64,000 bases of DNA from Nostocoides sp. Soil756 (GCF_001428065.1 NZ_LMSE01000007.1:179852-243851), one strand, 5' to 3'; counted from the stretch's first letter, positions 26,761 through 36,559 are shown. The notes: generated by a model from the letters alone, not told the origin. Numbers and translations are program-made.

Positions 26761-27825
26761 TCACTCAACCACAGCGCCGGCTGCGGCTGCCACCGATGAC
26801 GACGGCGCTCCGCGCGGTGCCCCCGACCCCCGCACCACGAGCCGCGTGGGCAGCACGACCGTGCGCGCCGGGGACTCGTCGCCCAGCAACCGCGCGAACA
26901 GCGCTTGCGCGGCCCGCTCGCCCATGGCGGTGGGATCCTGGTGCACCGCTGTCACCGGCGGGTCGACCAGCTCGGCCAGCTCGAAGTCGTCATACGCCAC
27001 CACCGACAGGGACAGCCCCAGCCGGCGGAGCGCGACCAGCGCCAGCAGTGTCACCCGGTTGTTGCCGGTGATCACGGCCGTCACGGGTGGTCGACTCCCC
27101 GCCCAGGACGTGAGTGCGTGGTGCACCGACACGTCGGTATGCGGACCCATGACGACCAGGGGCGGCCCGGCCAGCCCCAACGAGGCGTGGGTGGCCACGA
27201 AGGACTCCCGCCGCTGACGGGCGGTCCAGAACTCGGGGTCGTCGCCGAGGAAGGCCAGCCGGCGGTGCCCGTGGGCCACGAGGTGTTCCACCGCGCTCCG
27301 CATCCCGCCCGGGTTGTCGCTGAGAACCGTGTCGTAGCGGCCGCCGCGGACCGGTCGGTCCAGGTGCACGATGGGGATGCCGCTGGCCTCGAGCGACGGG
27401 TCGGCCACCGGCTCGTCCCCGGCCGGGACCACCACGATGCCGTCGACCCGGCGCGCGACCAGGGCCTGGAGCACCGCCCGCTCGCGGCTCGGTGAGTTCT
27501 CGGCCGACACCGTGATGAGGTGGTGGCGCCGCATCCGCGCTTCGCGCTCGACCGCCGCCGCGATCTGGGAGTAGAAGGGGTTCGCCAGCTCCTCGACCAC
27601 CAGCCCGATGGTGAAGGTGCGTCCCTCGCGCATGGTCGTGATCCCGCCCGAGCGGCGGAACCCGAGCCGCTCGACGACGGTGCGGACCCGGTCGGCGGTG
27701 TCCGGCCGGACCCCGGGCAGATGGTTCACCACCCGCGAGACGGTCTTGACCGAGACGTGCGCCTCGGCTGCGACCTCCGCCATCGTCGCGCGGCCGGTTG
27801 TCCGGCGGGACGACGTCGATGTCAT
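26761..27825 (-). CDS. LacI-family regulator, probably of the GH92 gene
   Basis: 354 residues. The N-terminal helix-turn-helix is MAEVAAEAHVSVKTVSRVVNH (about 15-35), followed by a ligand domain (TFTIGLVVEELANPFYSQIAAAVE, GIVVVPAGDEPVADPSLEASGIPIVHLDRP, ITGNNRVTLLALVALRRLGLSLSVVAYDDFE). A Ser/Ala-rich tail ends the protein. Divergent from the secreted GH92 glycosidase (195 bases between starts), with a palindrome in the gap, so it probably controls glycan use (inference). Confidence 0.9.
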   Translation of the reverse strand: MTSTSSRRTTGRATMAEVAAEAHVSVKTVSRVVNHLPGVRPDTADRVRTVVERLGFRRSGGITTMREGRTFTIGLVVEELANPFYSQIAAAVEREARMRRHHLITVSAENSPSRERAVLQALVARRVDGIVVVPAGDEPVADPSLEASGIPIVHLDRPVRGGRYDTVLSDNPGGMRSAVEHLVAHGHRRLAFLGDDPEFWTARQRRESFVATHASLGLAGPPLVVMGPHTDVSVHHALTSWAGSRPPVTAVITGNNRVTLLALVALRRLGLSLSVVAYDDFELAELVDPPVTAVHQDPTAMGERAAQALFARLLGDESPARTVVLPTRLVVRGSGAPRGAPSSSVAAAAGAVVE

Positions 27826-27907
27826 CGCGCCATGACACCAGACGCGCCGCTGACCGGCAACGGGAGGCCCACAACCCCCGGGGCTGACCGGCGGATGTCC
27901 GCTCGCC

Positions 27908-27922
27908 TGTCCGGACCGGACA
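27908..27922. promoter_or_regulatory. Candidate operator between LacI gene and GH92 gene
   Basis: TGTCCGGACCGGACA is a perfect 7-bp inverted repeat around one base. It sits 16 bases before a TTGACA (27938-27943) that could be the -35 of the GH92 promoter; no clear -10 is visible. A plausible site for the divergent LacI protein. Confidence 0.5.
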
Positions 27923-28020
27923 AGAAGGCCGCTGCGGTTGACACCCCCGGCACGGCACCCGAGGCTCACGGCACCGGCGGGCAGTGACGCCATCCGGCGA
28001 CCCACGAGCACGGAGGACCC

Positions 28021-31000
28021 ATGGGAGCCATCACCAACATCCGGGTCGGCGTCACGGTCGCGGCCCTCGTGGCCGCGACGGTCGTCGGTGGGGGAACGGC
28101 AACCCCGGCCGCCGTCGCCGCCGAGCCGGGCTCGTTCTCCACCTCGTTCGAGGCCGGGCAGCCGCAGCCGAGCGCGTCGACCGTGGAGGTGGGACCGAAC
28201 GGGCCGCGCCAGTCGCAGGTGAGCGGCACCGCGAGCACCGACGGCAGCGTGCTGGGCCAGGTCGTCGCGGTGACAGCCAGCGCGCAGAACCTCCCCGGTG
28301 AGGCCGCGGCCAACCTCGCGGACGCCAACCCCGACACCAAGTGGCTCGCCTTCGCCTCCACGGGGTGGGTGCGCTACCAGCTGGCGAAGCCCGCCACCGT
28401 GGTGCGCTGGTCGATGACCTCGGCCAACGACGCCCCCGAGCGCGACCCCCGCGACGTCACCCTCCAGGGCTCCACCGACGGCACCACCTGGACCGACCTC
28501 GACCGCCGAACGGGCATCGACTTCCCGGCTCGCTTCGCGACCCTCTCGTACGACGTGGCCACCCCGAAGGCCTTCACGTACTACCGGCTCGACGTCACCG
28601 CCAACCACTCCGGCGACATCGTGCAGCTGGCCGACTGGGACCTCTCTGACGGCACCACCGGGGGCGGCACGCCCTCGCCGATGGTGACCACGGTCGGCTC
28701 CGGCCCGATCTCGGGCTACAACATCAAGCCCCTCGTCGGCTGGACCGGGGTCAAGGCGCTGCGCTACTCGGGCGGCCACACCGCCGACGGGCGGGGCTAC
28801 GCCTGGAACCGGCTCTTCGACGTCGACCTCCCCGTGGGGCCCGACAGCCGCCTCACCTACAAGATCTTCCCCGACATGGTCAGCGGTGACCTGACCTACC
28901 CCTCGACGTACACCGCCGTCGACCTGCGCTTCACCGACGGCACCTACCTCTCGGACCTGCGTGCCGCCGACGTGCACGGGGTCGAGGCCAGCCCGAGCGG
29001 CCAGGGAGCCGGCAAGATCCTCTACGCCAGCCAGTGGAACGCCGTCACCGTCGAGCTCGGCACGGTCGCGGCCGGCCGCACCGTCGACCGCATCCTCGTC
29101 GGCTACGACAACCCCACGGCGGGCTCGGACACCCGGTTCGGCGGCTGGCTCGACGACCTCGACATCGAGGCCCACCCGGCCCGGGTCGACCGCGGAGACC
29201 TCACCAACCTCGTCGACGTGCGCCGCGGCACCAACGCCTCGAGCGGGTTCTCGCGCGGCAACAACCTGCCGATCAGCGCGCTGCCCAACGGCTTCACGTT
29301 CTTCACGCCCGTCACCAACGCGAACTCTCAGTCCTGGCAGTACTACTACCAACAGGCCAACAACGCGCAGAACCTGCCGATGCTCCAGGGTCTGGCGATC
29401 TCGCACGAGCCGAGCCCGTGGATGGGCGACCGCAACCAGCTCTCGGTGATGCCCTCGGTCGCCGCCGGCGTCCCCACCGGCAGCGCATCGGGCCGGGCCC
29501 TCGCGTTCGACCACGCCACCGAGGTCGCCCACCCCGACTACTACCGTGCCCTCCTGGCGGGCGGGCTCAAGGTCGAGCAGACCCCAGCCGACCACGGCGG
29601 CCTGATGCGCTTCACCTTCCCGGAGAGCGCGAGCACCGGGCACCTCGTGCTCGACACCGTGAACGACAACGGCAGCTTCACCGTCGACCCGGCGACGTCG
29701 TCGCTGACCGGATGGGTGGACAACGGCAGCGGCCTCTCGGCGGGGCGGAGCCGGATGTTCGTCTACGGCACCTTCGACGCGCAGCCGACGGCCACCGGCA
29801 CCGCCCCCAACGGCCACGCCGGCACCCGCTACGCCAGCTTCGACACCCGCACGACCCACAGCGTCACCCTCAAGCTCGCGACCTCGTTCATCTCACTCGA
29901 CCAGGCGAAGCGCAACCACGCCCTCGAGCTCGCCCCCCACGGCTTCGACGCCGTACGGGCGGCCGCCAACCGTGCCTGGAACGACCGCCTCGGCGTCGTG
30001 GCGGTGGAGGGCGCGAACGACAGCGACGCGACCACGCTGTACTCGAACCTCTACCGGCTCAACCTCTACCCCAACAGCCAGTTCGAGAACACCGGCACCG
30101 CGGCCGCGCCGCGCTACCAGTACGCGAGCCCGGTGGCTCCGCGCACCGGCGCCCCCACGGCGACGACCACGAACGCGATGCTCGTCGACGGCAGGATCTA
30201 CGTGAACAACGGGTTCTGGGACACCTACCGCACCGTGTGGCCGGCCTACAGCCTGCTCTACCCGGAGGTGGCCGCGGAGATCGCCGACGGTTTCGTCCAG
30301 CAGTACCGCGACGGTGGCTGGGTCGCCCGCTGGTCCTCACCGGGCTACGCCGACCTGATGACGGGGACGAGCTCCGACGTCGCGTTCGCCGACGCCTACC
30401 TCAAAGGCGTGCAGCTGCCCGACCCGCTGGCGGCGTACGACGCCGCGGTCAAGAACGCGACCGTGCTGCCGACCTCGAGCGCGGTGGGCCGCAAGGGCAT
30501 CGACACCTCGACCTTCCTCGGGTACACCGCCGACACCACCGGCGAGAGCGTCTCGTGGGGCCTTGAGGGCTTCATCAACGACTTCGGCATCGGCAACATG
30601 GCCAAGAAGCTGGCCGACGACCCGGCGACACCGGACGCCCGCCGGGCGCGCCTGCGCGAGGAGTCGGCGTACTTCCTCGAGCGCGCGACGCACTACGTCA
30701 ACAGCTTCGACGCCGAGACCGGCTTCTTCCGCGGGCGCCGACCCGACGGGACGTTCCCCGACGCGTCGAGCTTCGACCCCGAGGCCTGGGGTGGCGACTT
30801 CACCGAGACCAACGGGTGGAACTTCGCCTTCCACGCCCCGCAGGACGGCATCGGGCTCGCAAACCTCTACGGCGGCCGTGCCGGGCTCGAGAAGAAGCTC
30901 GACGCCTTCTTCAGCACGCCCGAGACGGCCACCAAGCCCGGCGGCTACGGCGGCGTCATCCACGAGATGCTCGAGGCCCGCGACGTGCGGATGGGGATGC

Positions 31001-33072
31001 TCGGCCAGAGCAACCAGGTCTCGCACCACATCGCCTACATGTACGACTGGGCCGGGCGCCCGGACAAGACGGCCGAGAAGGTGCGCGAGATCCTGCGCCG
31101 CCTCTACGTCGGGACCGAGACCGGCCAGGGCTACCCCGGCGACGAGGACAACGGCGAGATGTCGGCCTGGTACGTGCTGTCCTCGCTGGGGATCTACCCG
31201 CTCCAGGTCGGCTCGTCGCGCTGGGCGGTGGGCTCGCCGAAGTTCCAGCGCACCACCGTGCACCGCACGCAGGGCGACCTGGTGGTCAACGCTCCGGGCA
31301 ACTCCGAGCGGAACATCTACGTGCAGTCACTGGCGGTCGACGGGAAGAAGCACAAGAGCTGGTCGATCGACCAGTCCGAGCTGTCCGGCCCCACGACGGT
31401 GGACTTCACCATGGGCTCGACGCCGTCCTCGTTCGGCACCCGCGCCCAGGACGCCGCTCCGTCGCTGACAACCGGGACCGCGGCGCCGCAGCCGCTGCGG
31501 GACGCCACCGGGCCGGGTCGCGGCACGGTCGCTGCCACCGGGTTGGCCGACGGCTCGACGGCCGCCGCCCTGGTCGACAACACCTCGCGCACCGGCGCGA
31601 CGTTCACCACGACCACGCCGACGGTGACCTACACACTGACCGGCGACGGCCAGCGGGCCACCTGGTACACCCTCACCTCGGGCTCGTCCGCGGGTGACCC
31701 GACGGCCTGGCGGCTCGAGGGGTCCAAGGACGGCAAGACCTGGCAGACGCTCGACGAGCGCAGCGGCGAGAGCTTCCCCTGGCGGACGCAGACCCGCCCG
31801 TTCCGCATCGACCACACGGTGACCTTCCAGCACTACCGGCTGGTCGTGACGAAGGCGACGGGCCCGGTGCGCCTGTCCGAGATCGAGCTGCTCACCGACG
31901 GGTCGAAGGCCTCGAACGACCCGCTCACCGTCACCGCCGCCGCCCCGGTGGAGGTCTCGCAGGGCCAGCCCTGGTCGGGCACCCTCGCCACCTTCTCCGG
32001 GGTGTCGGGCACCGCGACCCCCACCGTCGAGATCGCCTGGGGCGACGGGACGACCTCGGCCGGCACGGTGCGGGCCGGTGAGCTCGGCACGTGGACGGTC
32101 TCCGGGGCGCACACCTGGGCGGAGGCGGGCTACTACCAGCCGAACGTCAGGGTGACCGCCGGCCGCGACACCGCCTCGGCCCTGGCCGGCGCCACCGTGC
32201 ACCAGGCCGTGGTCCCGCCGTACGCGGTCGGGTTCAACAGCGTCTGCATCGGCGACGACGGCACGTCGACCCCCTGCGACGGCGGTCGTTCCGGCTTCTC
32301 ACGCCAGGCGCTGGCCGCGGCCGGCGCGGTGCCGGGCAAGCTCATCACGGTGCCCGGGACCACTCTGCGATGGTCGCTGCCGGCCGTGCCCGCGGGCGAG
32401 CCCGACAACGCCACCGGGGCGGGTCAGACCCTGCCGGTCACCCTGGCGCCGGGCGCCACCCGGATGTCACTCATCGGCACCGCCACCCAGAAGGCGCAGG
32501 ACACCACCGCCACGGTGACCTTCACCGACGGCACCACCACCCCCTACCCGGTGCAGTACGGCGACTGGTGCGGCGACCCGCAGTTCGGCAACCTCGTCGC
32601 CGTCGAGACGGGGTACCGGCTCAACGGCACCGGCACCGACGGCTGCCACGCCACGCTCTTCGCCACCGCACCGCTCACCATCCCGGCGGGCAAGGTGGTG
32701 CAGTCGGTGACGCTGCCGACCCAGACCGGCGACCCGCAGAGCGCAGGCCGCATCCACGTGTTCGCCGTGGCCGACGACGGCGCCCCGGTCGCCTTCGCGC
32801 CGGCCTCGGGTGCCACCGCACCGGCGGGGACGGCGACCGGAATCACCCTGGGTACGGTCTCCGGAGGGGTCCCCGGCGACGGGTACGCCGCTCGCGTCCA
32901 GTGGGGCGACGGGACCGTGACCGAGGATGCCCTGGTCACGATCGGCACCGACGGCACCGGCACCGTCTCGGGGCGACACGCCTACGAGCGCGCAGGCAGC
33001 TACACCGTCCACGTCCTCGTCGGGGACTCGCGGTCCGACGTGCTCGGGTCGGTGACGGTGGCCGTGCGGTGA
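28021..33072 (+). CDS. Secreted multidomain GH92 alpha-mannosidase-type glycosidase
   Basis: 1683 residues from ATG 28021 with GGAGG upstream. Signal peptide about 1-37 (VAALVAATVVGGGTATPAAVAA). Domain order: an F5/8C (CBM32-like) module at about 85-215, a beta-rich region to about 395, GH92 N-terminal and catalytic domains at about 398-1130 (NLVDVRRGTNASSGFSRGNN at the start; NGFWDTYRTVWPAYSLLYPE; GDEDNGEMSAWYVLSSLGIY near 1040 with the acidic residue that acts in this calcium-dependent inverting family), a second F5/8C-like module at about 1175-1300, a PKD-like repeat (EIAWGDGTTSAG) at about 1330, a bacterial Ig/NPCBM-like region, and a final PKD-like repeat (VQWGDGTVTEDALV). No sortase or SLH anchor is visible. 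It probably removes mannose from glycans outside the cell; the exact linkage is not readable. Confidence 0.93.
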   Translation: MGAITNIRVGVTVAALVAATVVGGGTATPAAVAAEPGSFSTSFEAGQPQPSASTVEVGPNGPRQSQVSGTASTDGSVLGQVVAVTASAQNLPGEAAANLADANPDTKWLAFASTGWVRYQLAKPATVVRWSMTSANDAPERDPRDVTLQGSTDGTTWTDLDRRTGIDFPARFATLSYDVATPKAFTYYRLDVTANHSGDIVQLADWDLSDGTTGGGTPSPMVTTVGSGPISGYNIKPLVGWTGVKALRYSGGHTADGRGYAWNRLFDVDLPVGPDSRLTYKIFPDMVSGDLTYPSTYTAVDLRFTDGTYLSDLRAADVHGVEASPSGQGAGKILYASQWNAVTVELGTVAAGRTVDRILVGYDNPTAGSDTRFGGWLDDLDIEAHPARVDRGDLTNLVDVRRGTNASSGFSRGNNLPISALPNGFTFFTPVTNANSQSWQYYYQQANNAQNLPMLQGLAISHEPSPWMGDRNQLSVMPSVAAGVPTGSASGRALAFDHATEVAHPDYYRALLAGGLKVEQTPADHGGLMRFTFPESASTGHLVLDTVNDNGSFTVDPATSSLTGWVDNGSGLSAGRSRMFVYGTFDAQPTATGTAPNGHAGTRYASFDTRTTHSVTLKLATSFISLDQAKRNHALELAPHGFDAVRAAANRAWNDRLGVVAVEGANDSDATTLYSNLYRLNLYPNSQFENTGTAAAPRYQYASPVAPRTGAPTATTTNAMLVDGRIYVNNGFWDTYRTVWPAYSLLYPEVAAEIADGFVQQYRDGGWVARWSSPGYADLMTGTSSDVAFADAYLKGVQLPDPLAAYDAAVKNATVLPTSSAVGRKGIDTSTFLGYTADTTGESVSWGLEGFINDFGIGNMAKKLADDPATPDARRARLREESAYFLERATHYVNSFDAETGFFRGRRPDGTFPDASSFDPEAWGGDFTETNGWNFAFHAPQDGIGLANLYGGRAGLEKKLDAFFSTPETATKPGGYGGVIHEMLEARDVRMGMLGQSNQVSHHIAYMYDWAGRPDKTAEKVREILRRLYVGTETGQGYPGDEDNGEMSAWYVLSSLGIYPLQVGSSRWAVGSPKFQRTTVHRTQGDLVVNAPGNSERNIYVQSLAVDGKKHKSWSIDQSELSGPTTVDFTMGSTPSSFGTRAQDAAPSLTTGTAAPQPLRDATGPGRGTVAATGLADGSTAAALVDNTSRTGATFTTTTPTVTYTLTGDGQRATWYTLTSGSSAGDPTAWRLEGSKDGKTWQTLDERSGESFPWRTQTRPFRIDHTVTFQHYRLVVTKATGPVRLSEIELLTDGSKASNDPLTVTAAAPVEVSQGQPWSGTLATFSGVSGTATPTVEIAWGDGTTSAGTVRAGELGTWTVSGAHTWAEAGYYQPNVRVTAGRDTASALAGATVHQAVVPPYAVGFNSVCIGDDGTSTPCDGGRSGFSRQALAAAGAVPGKLITVPGTTLRWSLPAVPAGEPDNATGAGQTLPVTLAPGATRMSLIGTATQKAQDTTATVTFTDGTTTPYPVQYGDWCGDPQFGNLVAVETGYRLNGTGTDGCHATLFATAPLTIPAGKVVQSVTLPTQTGDPQSAGRIHVFAVADDGAPVAFAPASGATAPAGTATGITLGTVSGGVPGDGYAARVQWGDGTVTEDALVTIGTDGTGTVSGRHAYERAGSYTVHVLVGDSRSDVLGSVTVAVR

Positions 33073-33093
33073 CGGCGGCGCAGCGACGACCGG

Positions 33094-33729
33094 TCAGGGC
33101 GCGGTGATGGGCGGGGTCAGCCGGGCGACCACGTAGAGCACCCCGTACGGGTCGCTGACGTCGAGGGCCTCGCACGTGAGGCCGCCGCGGGCCGCCATCA
33201 CCGATGCGGCCACCTGGAGCGGGGCCCGGCCCTGCGCCAGCAGGTCGGCGCAAACGGCGGGGTCGAGGGCCAGGAGCGCGTCGGCGTCGGCGGCCCGCAG
33301 CGCGCTCACGATGCTCTCGTCGACGGCGGCGGCGCGCTCGTCGAGGTGGCCCGGCGCCTTCTCCCCGCGCCGGGCGCTACCGTCGGCGACCACCACCAGG
33401 GTCGCGGCCGGTCGGGCGGACAGGTGCCGACCGAGCGCGCGACACTCGGCGGTCGGGGCGTCCCAGGCCACGACGACCATCCCGTCGACCCCGACCCCGG
33501 CGAGCCCGGCCAGATGCCGGCCCACCCGCTGGCCCAACGGCGGCCGGGTGCCGCGCTGCTCCCGGTCGGTGGCGACGACGAGGACGACCCGGTCGGTCCC
33601 GTCGGCGTCGGTGGCGGCCCGGATGGCGTCGACGCAGCGGGCGCGCAGGTCGGCGCCGACGTCCTGGCGCCCGGTGTACTCGGGCAGCAGCAGCGGGGCG
33701 CTGGGGACGACGACGACCGACGAGCTCAT
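33094..33729 (-). CDS. LigB-like class III extradiol dioxygenase-fold protein
   Basis: 211 residues from ATG 33729, overlapping the FolP-type gene stop by 4 bases (ATGA). SSVVVVPSAPLLLPEYTG at the N-terminus, VVVATDREQRG, VVVADGSARRGEKAPGHLDERAAAVDE and VSDPYGVLYVVARL resemble the subunit-B fold of extradiol dioxygenases found as a stand-alone protein in many actinobacteria. The usual iron histidines are not evident, so activity is doubtful. Last gene of the DoxX-gpgS-folP operon. Confidence 0.75.
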   Translation of the reverse strand: MSSSVVVVPSAPLLLPEYTGRQDVGADLRARCVDAIRAATDADGTDRVVLVVATDREQRGTRPPLGQRVGRHLAGLAGVGVDGMVVVAWDAPTAECRALGRHLSARPAATLVVVADGSARRGEKAPGHLDERAAAVDESIVSALRAADADALLALDPAVCADLLAQGRAPLQVAASVMAARGGLTCEALDVSDPYGVLYVVARLTPPITAP

Positions 33730-34601
33730 GCCAGCCCCCGCACCGTGCGGGCCGGCGGCAGGTCGCCGGCGACGACCGAGACCAGGTCGAGGACCTGTCG
33801 GGTCTCGACGACCTCGTGCACCCGGTAGACCTGCGCCCCGTGCCAGGCGCACAGGGCGGTGGCGGCCAGGGTGCCGGTGAGCCGCTCGCCGACGGGCAGG
33901 TCGAGGGCCTCGCCCACGAAGTCCTTGTTCGAGAGCGAGACCAGCACCGGCCAGCCGAGGGTGGTCAGCTCGTCGAGCCGCTTGGTGACCTCGAGGGAGT
34001 GCCAGGTGTTCTTGCCGAAGTCGTGGGCGGGGTCGATGATGACGCGGTCACGCGCCACCCCCATCGAGACGGCGCGCTCGGCCTGGCGCAGCAGCGAGGC
34101 CCGCGCGTCCGCGACGACGTCGTCGTACTCGATGCGGTGCGGGCGGGTGCGGGGCGTCACGCCGCCGGTGTGGGTGCAGACCAGGGACGCGCCGAACTCG
34201 GCCGCCACGGAGGGCAGCTCGGGGTCAGCACCGCCCCAGGCGTCGTTGATGAGGTCGGCCCCGACCTCGCAGACGGCCCGGGCCACCTCGCTGCGCCAGG
34301 TGTCGACGCTGATGACCAGGTCGGGGTAGGCGCTCCGGACCCGGTCGACGAACCCGACGACCCGGCTCTTCTCCTCGGCGGCGTCGATCTCGGCCCCCGG
34401 CGCGGCCTTGATACCGCCGATGTCGACGAGGTCGGCGCCTTGGTCGACGACCTGCCGGACGCGGTCGAACGCGGCGTCCTCGGCCCAGGTCCTCCCCTTG
34501 TCGTAGAACGAGTCCGGGGTGCGGTTGACGATGGCCATCACCAGCCGCGCCGACGCCGGGAACTCGCGGCGGCCCAGCCGCAGCGGCGCGCCCCGGCTCA
34601 C
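33726..34601 (-). CDS. folP2: Dihydropteroate synthase homologue, FolP2 type
   Basis: 291 residues. A TIM-barrel DHPS-family protein: MAIVNRTPDSFYDKG, LVDIGGIKAAPGAEID, LVISVDTWRSEVARA, INDAWGGADPELP, DPAHDFGKNTWHSLEV and SLSNKDFVGEALDL. The NRTPDSFYDKG/IGGIKA wording and adjacency to gpgS match the mycobacterial FolP2 paralogue (next to GpgS), which is reported not to have dihydropteroate synthase activity. A folate role should therefore not be assumed. Translationally coupled on both sides by ATGA overlaps. Confidence 0.85.
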   Translation of the reverse strand: MSRGAPLRLGRREFPASARLVMAIVNRTPDSFYDKGRTWAEDAAFDRVRQVVDQGADLVDIGGIKAAPGAEIDAAEEKSRVVGFVDRVRSAYPDLVISVDTWRSEVARAVCEVGADLINDAWGGADPELPSVAAEFGASLVCTHTGGVTPRTRPHRIEYDDVVADARASLLRQAERAVSMGVARDRVIIDPAHDFGKNTWHSLEVTKRLDELTTLGWPVLVSLSNKDFVGEALDLPVGERLTGTLAATALCAWHGAQVYRVHEVVETRQVLDLVSVVAGDLPPARTVRGLA

Positions 34602-35527
34602 GCCGGCACCCCCGGGCGGTAACCGTCGACGCCGGCGGCGGGGGGCCGCTCGCGCAGGTCGACGTCACGCGGGCGCGGCGTGAAGCCCGCTGCCGTGCGG
34701 TCGTACTGGGTGAGCACCGCCGCGTCGGGGCGCTCACCGCGGCGCCCCAGCCGGGCTTCGACGGCCGCGACCACCTGCACGGCCATCGGCCCGAGGGTGT
34801 CGTGACGGTGGTGCCGGTGGGTGCGGCGCCCGAGGTCGACCTGGGCGATGGCGTCGGCGCCGTGGGCCGCGGCGGTGTCGACCAGCGCGGCGATCTCGAC
34901 CCCGTAGCCGACGGGTACCCAGAACCGCTCCATGGCCGCACGTCGCACCGCCCACTCACCGGCCAGCGGCTGGACCAGGCCGGTGAGCTCGGGGTGGTGT
35001 AGAGCCAGGAGCGGGCGCGCGACGAGCTCGGTGACCCGCCCGCCGGACTCCGCCTCGTGCCCCTGCGCGTCGAGCAGCGGGCGGTCGTAGACGGCCTTGA
35101 CCAGCATCACCGACGGCTCGGTGAGCAGCGGCCCGAGCAACCCGCTGACGAAGTGCGGCCCCCACTCGATGAGGTCGGCGTCGAGGAAGACCAGCACGTC
35201 GCCGGTGGTCACGTGCAGCGACTTCCAGAGCGCCTCGCCCTTGCCGCGGGCCGGCCCCAGGGCGGGGGCGATGTCGGCGGCGGCGTGCACGGTGGCACCC
35301 GCCGCGCGGGCGCGCTCGGCGGTGCGGTCGATGGAGTCGGAGTCGATGACCACGAGCTCGTCGACCAGCGGGACGTCCTCGACCCAGGCCCGCCGCACCC
35401 CGGCGACGACGTCGGCCACGGTGGCCTCCTCGTCGCGCGCCGGGACGACCACGCTCACCCGGGTGTCACCCTTGGCGGCGAGCAGGGTCTCGAGGTCGAC
35501 CGGGGCCGCGAGGGTACGCACCGGCAT
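34598..35527 (-). CDS. gpgS: Glucosyl-3-phosphoglycerate synthase
   Basis: 309 residues, a GT-A/GT81 glycosyltransferase that joins glucose from UDP-glucose to 3-phosphoglycerate, the first step of glucosylglycerate and methylglucose lipopolysaccharide synthesis in actinobacteria. Visible: VSVVVPARDEEATVADVV, VIDSDSIDRTAERARAAGA, PARGKGEALWKSL, the DxD motif in VLVFLDADLIEWGP and the acceptor region VYDRPLL...GGRVTELVARPLL. The start overlaps the DoxX stop by one base (TGATG). Confidence 0.93.
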   Translation of the reverse strand: MPVRTLAAPVDLETLLAAKGDTRVSVVVPARDEEATVADVVAGVRRAWVEDVPLVDELVVIDSDSIDRTAERARAAGATVHAAADIAPALGPARGKGEALWKSLHVTTGDVLVFLDADLIEWGPHFVSGLLGPLLTEPSVMLVKAVYDRPLLDAQGHEAESGGRVTELVARPLLALHHPELTGLVQPLAGEWAVRRAAMERFWVPVGYGVEIAALVDTAAAHGADAIAQVDLGRRTHRHHRHDTLGPMAVQVVAAVEARLGRRGERPDAAVLTQYDRTAAGFTPRPRDVDLRERPPAAGVDGYRPGVPA

Positions 35528-36024
35528 CAGGCGGCGTCCTGCACCGGGCGGCGGAAGACCGCCAGCAGGGCCAGAGCGGCCAGGACCCCGCCGACCGCAG
35601 CGACGACACCCCAGACCAGGCCCGAGAACGGCAGGCCCAGGGCGCCGTCGAGCGACCAGGCCCCGGGCCCGACCAGGGCGAGCCCCACGGCCACCAGCGC
35701 GACGAGGACGACGTACTCGGCCCCACCCTTGAAGACGAAGTAGCCCTTGCCCCGGTGGTCGGTGAGCGCGGCCACGGTCATGAGGCCGACGAACGCGGCG
35801 CAGGCCGGCCCGGTGAGCAGCCCCAGCGTGACGAGCACGCCGGCGCCGAGCTCGGTGAAGGCGGCCAGCCGCGCGTGCAGGCGACCGGGTCGCAGCCCGA
35901 GCGACTCGAACCATCCGGCCGTGCCCGCGAGGCCGCCGCCGCCCCAGACCTTGTTGGCCCCGTGCGCGACGAGCATCGGGCCGAGGGCCAGGCGGACGAC
36001 GAGCATCCCGAGGTCGAGGTCCAT
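35527..36024 (-). CDS. DoxX-family membrane protein
   Basis: 165 residues with four hydrophobic helices (LVVRLALGPMLVAHGANKVWGG, LAAFTELGAGVLVTLGLLTGPACAAFVGLMTVAALTDH, FVVLVALVAVGLALVGPG and the C-terminal VVAAVGGVLAALALLAVF). It is the probable first gene of the operon DoxX - gpgS - folP2 - LigB-like. DoxX proteins are linked to redox/thiol balance in some actinobacteria, but no specific role is readable here. Confidence 0.88.
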   Translation of the reverse strand: MDLDLGMLVVRLALGPMLVAHGANKVWGGGGLAGTAGWFESLGLRPGRLHARLAAFTELGAGVLVTLGLLTGPACAAFVGLMTVAALTDHRGKGYFVFKGGAEYVVLVALVAVGLALVGPGAWSLDGALGLPFSGLVWGVVAAVGGVLAALALLAVFRRPVQDAA

Positions 36025-36145
36025 CCCACTCCGTCCGTGGTCGAGGTCGAGGGTCCGGTGACCGTGGCCGCCGCCCCCGCGAGGGGCGCGAACGCCCGGT
36101 TCCGGTGGTTCACGAGTCTAGGTCGCCGGGTCGGCGCGCCCGAGG

Positions 36146-36427
36146 TCAGGCGGTGACCTCGACGCCCTTCCAGAACGCCACCCGGTCGGTGATCTCGCGG
36201 GCCGCGTCCTTGGGCTCGGGGTAGAACCAGGCGGCGTCGGGGTTGGTCTGCCCGTCGACCTCGAGGCTGAGGTAGGAGGCGGTGCCCTTCCAGGGGCAGA
36301 CCGACGTGGTCGTGGAGGGGCGGACGACGTCGTCACGCACCGCGGCGCGGGGGAAGTAGTGATTGCCCTCGACGACGACGGTGTCGTCGCTCTCGGCGAT
36401 GGTGGTGCCGTTCCAGATGGCCTTCAT
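36146..36427 (-). CDS. DUF427 protein
   Basis: 93 residues, near the usual length. MKAIWNGTTIAESDDTVVVEGNHYFP and SVCPWKGTASYLSLEVDGQ, with the conserved CPWKG(T/D)A motif, are the family signature. A cytoplasmic beta-fold of unknown function, frequent in actinobacteria. Single gene. Confidence 0.9.
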   Translation of the reverse strand: MKAIWNGTTIAESDDTVVVEGNHYFPRAAVRDDVVRPSTTTSVCPWKGTASYLSLEVDGQTNPDAAWFYPEPKDAAREITDRVAFWKGVEVTA

Positions 36428-36559
36428 GGCGCGCTCCGCTTCACTCGGTGGTCGATGTCAGGTGAACGCGGGGCGCCGGGCTCCTCTTCCGCCCTGCTCC
36501 CCGGGACCATCCGGCTGTCGAGGGTTGCCGCGGCCGGGATCGTTGGCGATGCTCGGGGC

